A DNA stretch of 64,000 nucleotides from Pegea sp. RAD2-039 (lineage: Eukaryota; Chordata; Thaliacea; Salpida; Salpidae), in assembly GCA_034620365.1 (NCBI GenBank), contig JAQGEQ010000071.1:1798001-1862000 (forward strand), in the 5' to 3' direction. The notes below the pieces were generated by a model. That model made no database searches, had not been told where the DNA came from, and saw only the letters and a list, made by a program, of their open reading frames with translations. Position 1 is the stretch's first letter, and each line of letters opens with the position of its first letter. This document shows, piece by piece, positions 61,945-64,000 of this stretch. The translations under genes were made by a program, and so were the position numbers.

Positions 61945-63065
61945 TTCAGCTGCTTGAACATGCATTTCCAATCAGAGAAGGATAGATAAGCGTTAACTTG
62001 TTAACGCTATAGAAGTTAGGATAAGCTATATCACCATTGAGGGCATTTATAGATGGATTAAACTGAACTTTAAAAGAAATAACAAAATGGTCGCTGGTGG
62101 AAGAAAAGGAAGAATTAAATGAACAGAATAGTAATTTGTTAAGTCCTGGAAGATACATAATAAAAGATCTAGAATGTAATCTTTTGAATGAGTGGGTTCA
62201 TTATTACTATGAGTTAAAGAATTACTAGATGTAAAATTGAGAAAGAAATTTACGGGCAGGATCGTCTGAACAGAGAAAAGTAGTCCCATATATGTTAGAA
62301 AGATCTCTTAACATGTAAAAATGAATTTTACCATGCATATTAAAACTAAGAACTTTGCAGATATCTGATAACATTGATATATTTTTAAACGTTAAAGAAG
62401 GGATATAAATACAGCAAAATTTTATTTTAAATTTCAGGTTGAAAAGAACGATATAAATAATCTTCAAACTGTTTTCGGAAAATGTGAAAGAATCTAAAAT
62501 TATGTGGACCTGTTGAAGTACCTTTTATAAAGTAAGCATCTTGTATAGTGTGTATGCGAGTATGTCTTGAGTTCGGGATTTTATCGGCTACCTAGGACTC
62601 AGTTAGCAAATTTATCACCTTTCCACTTTACCTGGGCAGCCTCCTATTTCTTATGCAATTCTTTGCCAGTCTTTTGTAACACTTTTGCTGCTTTTTAGTT
62701 TGATCTAGATGTATATAAATACGGTTAGCTGGGTCAGAGCAGTTTATGCTTAGGTTTCGGAGCTTAAAGATTTTTTTCTGGTTGGTTAATTTGAGAGCTT
62801 CATGATAATCGGTGTATTATTGGAAGATGTTGAACCCACTCGATAAAACGCCGTGACGTCATCGTTCACCAGATTTGTCGTCCAGCAACTTTAAGAAAGC
62901 GTGAAAACCTTGCTTTGTATTGAGGATTAGATCATCTGTTTCAAACTCGGGGATGTCAAAAATACATAAGTTGAAAGATTTAGAGTTTTTTGCAGAAATT
63001 TCACTCTGGGATTGCATAGTTGAGGTGATTTTAGAGGATACTGCCCGTGAGTTATTCTTCATTGA
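61945..63065 (-). mobile_element. Non-LTR retrotransposon fragment: ORF1 and endonuclease, opposite strand
   Basis: Read on the minus strand from right to left. Frame 63062-62859 has an ORF1-like core (FNLCIFDIPEFETDD). About 62810-62620 gives PIIMKLSN, KIFKLRNL and a charged segment typical of an ORF1 C-terminal domain. Then 62467-61946 gives an endonuclease-like stretch with HSKDYILDLL and, after a frame shift, STSDHFVISFKVQF, the usual SDH signature. No RT follows on this strand; the fragment stops about 215 bp from the tail of the plus-strand LINE. Decayed by stops and frame shifts. Confidence 0.7.
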
Positions 63066-63069
63066 AGAA

Positions 63070-64000
63070 ATTTGGTGAACTTTTTGGTTTTAAATTTTCA
63101 CAGTTTTTTGGTCACTTCAGCTTATGAGAGCTCCTGAGCTTACATCTCATTTATCAGTTTTTCTTAAAACCTTTTTAATTTAATGTTTAATTTCAGCTTG
63201 TACTTGGCGAAACAATACTTTAACTTTGTTTTATCAGCATTATACAGTCGTTAGTTGAATGTTTGGCCTCCTCTTGGCATTATTTACCTTACACAGAAGA
63301 TTAAATACTTCTTTTGTCATACAGAATTCTAAGACTACATTATTTACAATGTATGCCTTTTGAAGTCTCTTCTAATCGCTGGTATCCTTCATGCAAGCAT
63401 TGTTTTAGATAAGCGCTTTCTGTTTCATACATTGAATCCTATTTTTTATTCAAATATGTTTAAGTATCATACAACATTATTTATTTACTTTGTGCTAAAA
63501 ACTAGCTGAAAATAAATTACTTTGAAACACCCATCTTGTTGAAGATATGTTTAAAGCTACAAAAATAACACTTTATCTGCAGAAAGTAGTTGTAAGTGTT
63601 AAAACTTTTGTATGTTTTCATAAAGTCAGAATTTGAATTTTTACATTAAAAGATTACAAACTAAAAATAACTTTCTTCTTTAATCCTAATTGGGCTCAGG
63701 GAAGTGGCCGAATAGTGAACATAAAATTGGATAAATGCTAAAAAATTTGAAAAATGAAAGACGATGATTATATTCAGATTTTTTACATGCAACAGTTGCA
63801 CAGAATATAAAGTCTTGCATAAATCCTATGGCAAATCCTTTGTCATCTCATTATTGTTGGTGCAATTGACATAATTCATCATTCCATTTATTAAGCGATG
63901 ATAGAAATAGGTCAATATAAAGTAAATTTTCATAAAAACTTTTAGAGAATTCAATCAATCCGATTAAATAGTTGTCAAAAAAATTTCATTAAAAATAAAT
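63070..64000. other. Unassigned right end
   Basis: AT-rich sequence with no supported coding exon, RNA or repeat; it may include the 5' part of the minus-strand LINE in a form I cannot read. Confidence 0.4.

Noticed and set aside
60130..63065. Twin-priming origin of the opposed LINE pieces
   Set aside because: Twin priming puts the inverted 5' part before the 3' part; here the inverted piece lies beyond the 3' tail, and endonuclease ends occur in both pieces.

Overview
This is a very AT-rich stretch of animal nuclear DNA. It holds intron-rich protein genes with GT-AG introns of about 50 bp up to several kb, ribosomal protein genes with C-rich cap-site starts, snoRNAs inside their introns, and decayed non-LTR retrotransposons. 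The set of genes (INF2 formin, VPS26C, USP12/46, RTF1, CNOT2) says metazoan. A secreted protein joining a peritrophin-type chitin-binding domain, two C-type lectin domains and a trypsin suggests an invertebrate, perhaps a chitin-bearing protostome. I cannot name the species.

Layout, left to right: CNOT2 (+, about 0.5-5.0 kb); SNRPE, intronless (-, 9.1-9.4 kb); a 5'-truncated LINE with an RT domain (+, 11.7-12.4 kb); the DEVD-box helicase DDX21/DDX50 (-, 13.1-16.7 kb, 15 exons); RPS6 (+, 18.7-21.4 kb); a single-exon mosaic serine protease (-, 22.2-24.2 kb); RPL9 (+, 26.9-28.9 kb); the formin INF2 (-, 31.9-44.3 kb, 18 exons); a USP12/USP46 deubiquitinase (+, 49.5-51.2 kb); VPS26C (-, 51.8-53.0 kb); RTF1 of the Paf1 complex (+, 56.1-59.2 kb, 16 exons); then two opposed LINE fragments (60.1-63.1 kb). 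My splice models for DDX21, RPS6, RPL9, INF2, VPS26C and RTF1 each give an uninterrupted frame of about 664, 246, 191, 1439, 294 and 685 residues.

The most notable content is not annotated by protein reading frames. Three introns of RPS6 each carry a copy of one H/ACA snoRNA. Paired changes preserve its stems, and its 3' pocket fits a conserved large-subunit rRNA site. A fourth RPS6 intron carries a C/D snoRNA candidate facing the 3' end of 18S rRNA. Two RPL9 introns each carry a C/D snoRNA with the same guide, which fits the rRNA site served by human SNORD29 and yeast snR71. These two ribosomal protein genes therefore look like hosts for a small family of rRNA modification guides.

The genes do not form an operon. 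Most neighbours are divergent or convergent housekeeping genes for mRNA decay, splicing, rRNA synthesis, translation, actin, ubiquitin, endosomal sorting and transcription elongation.
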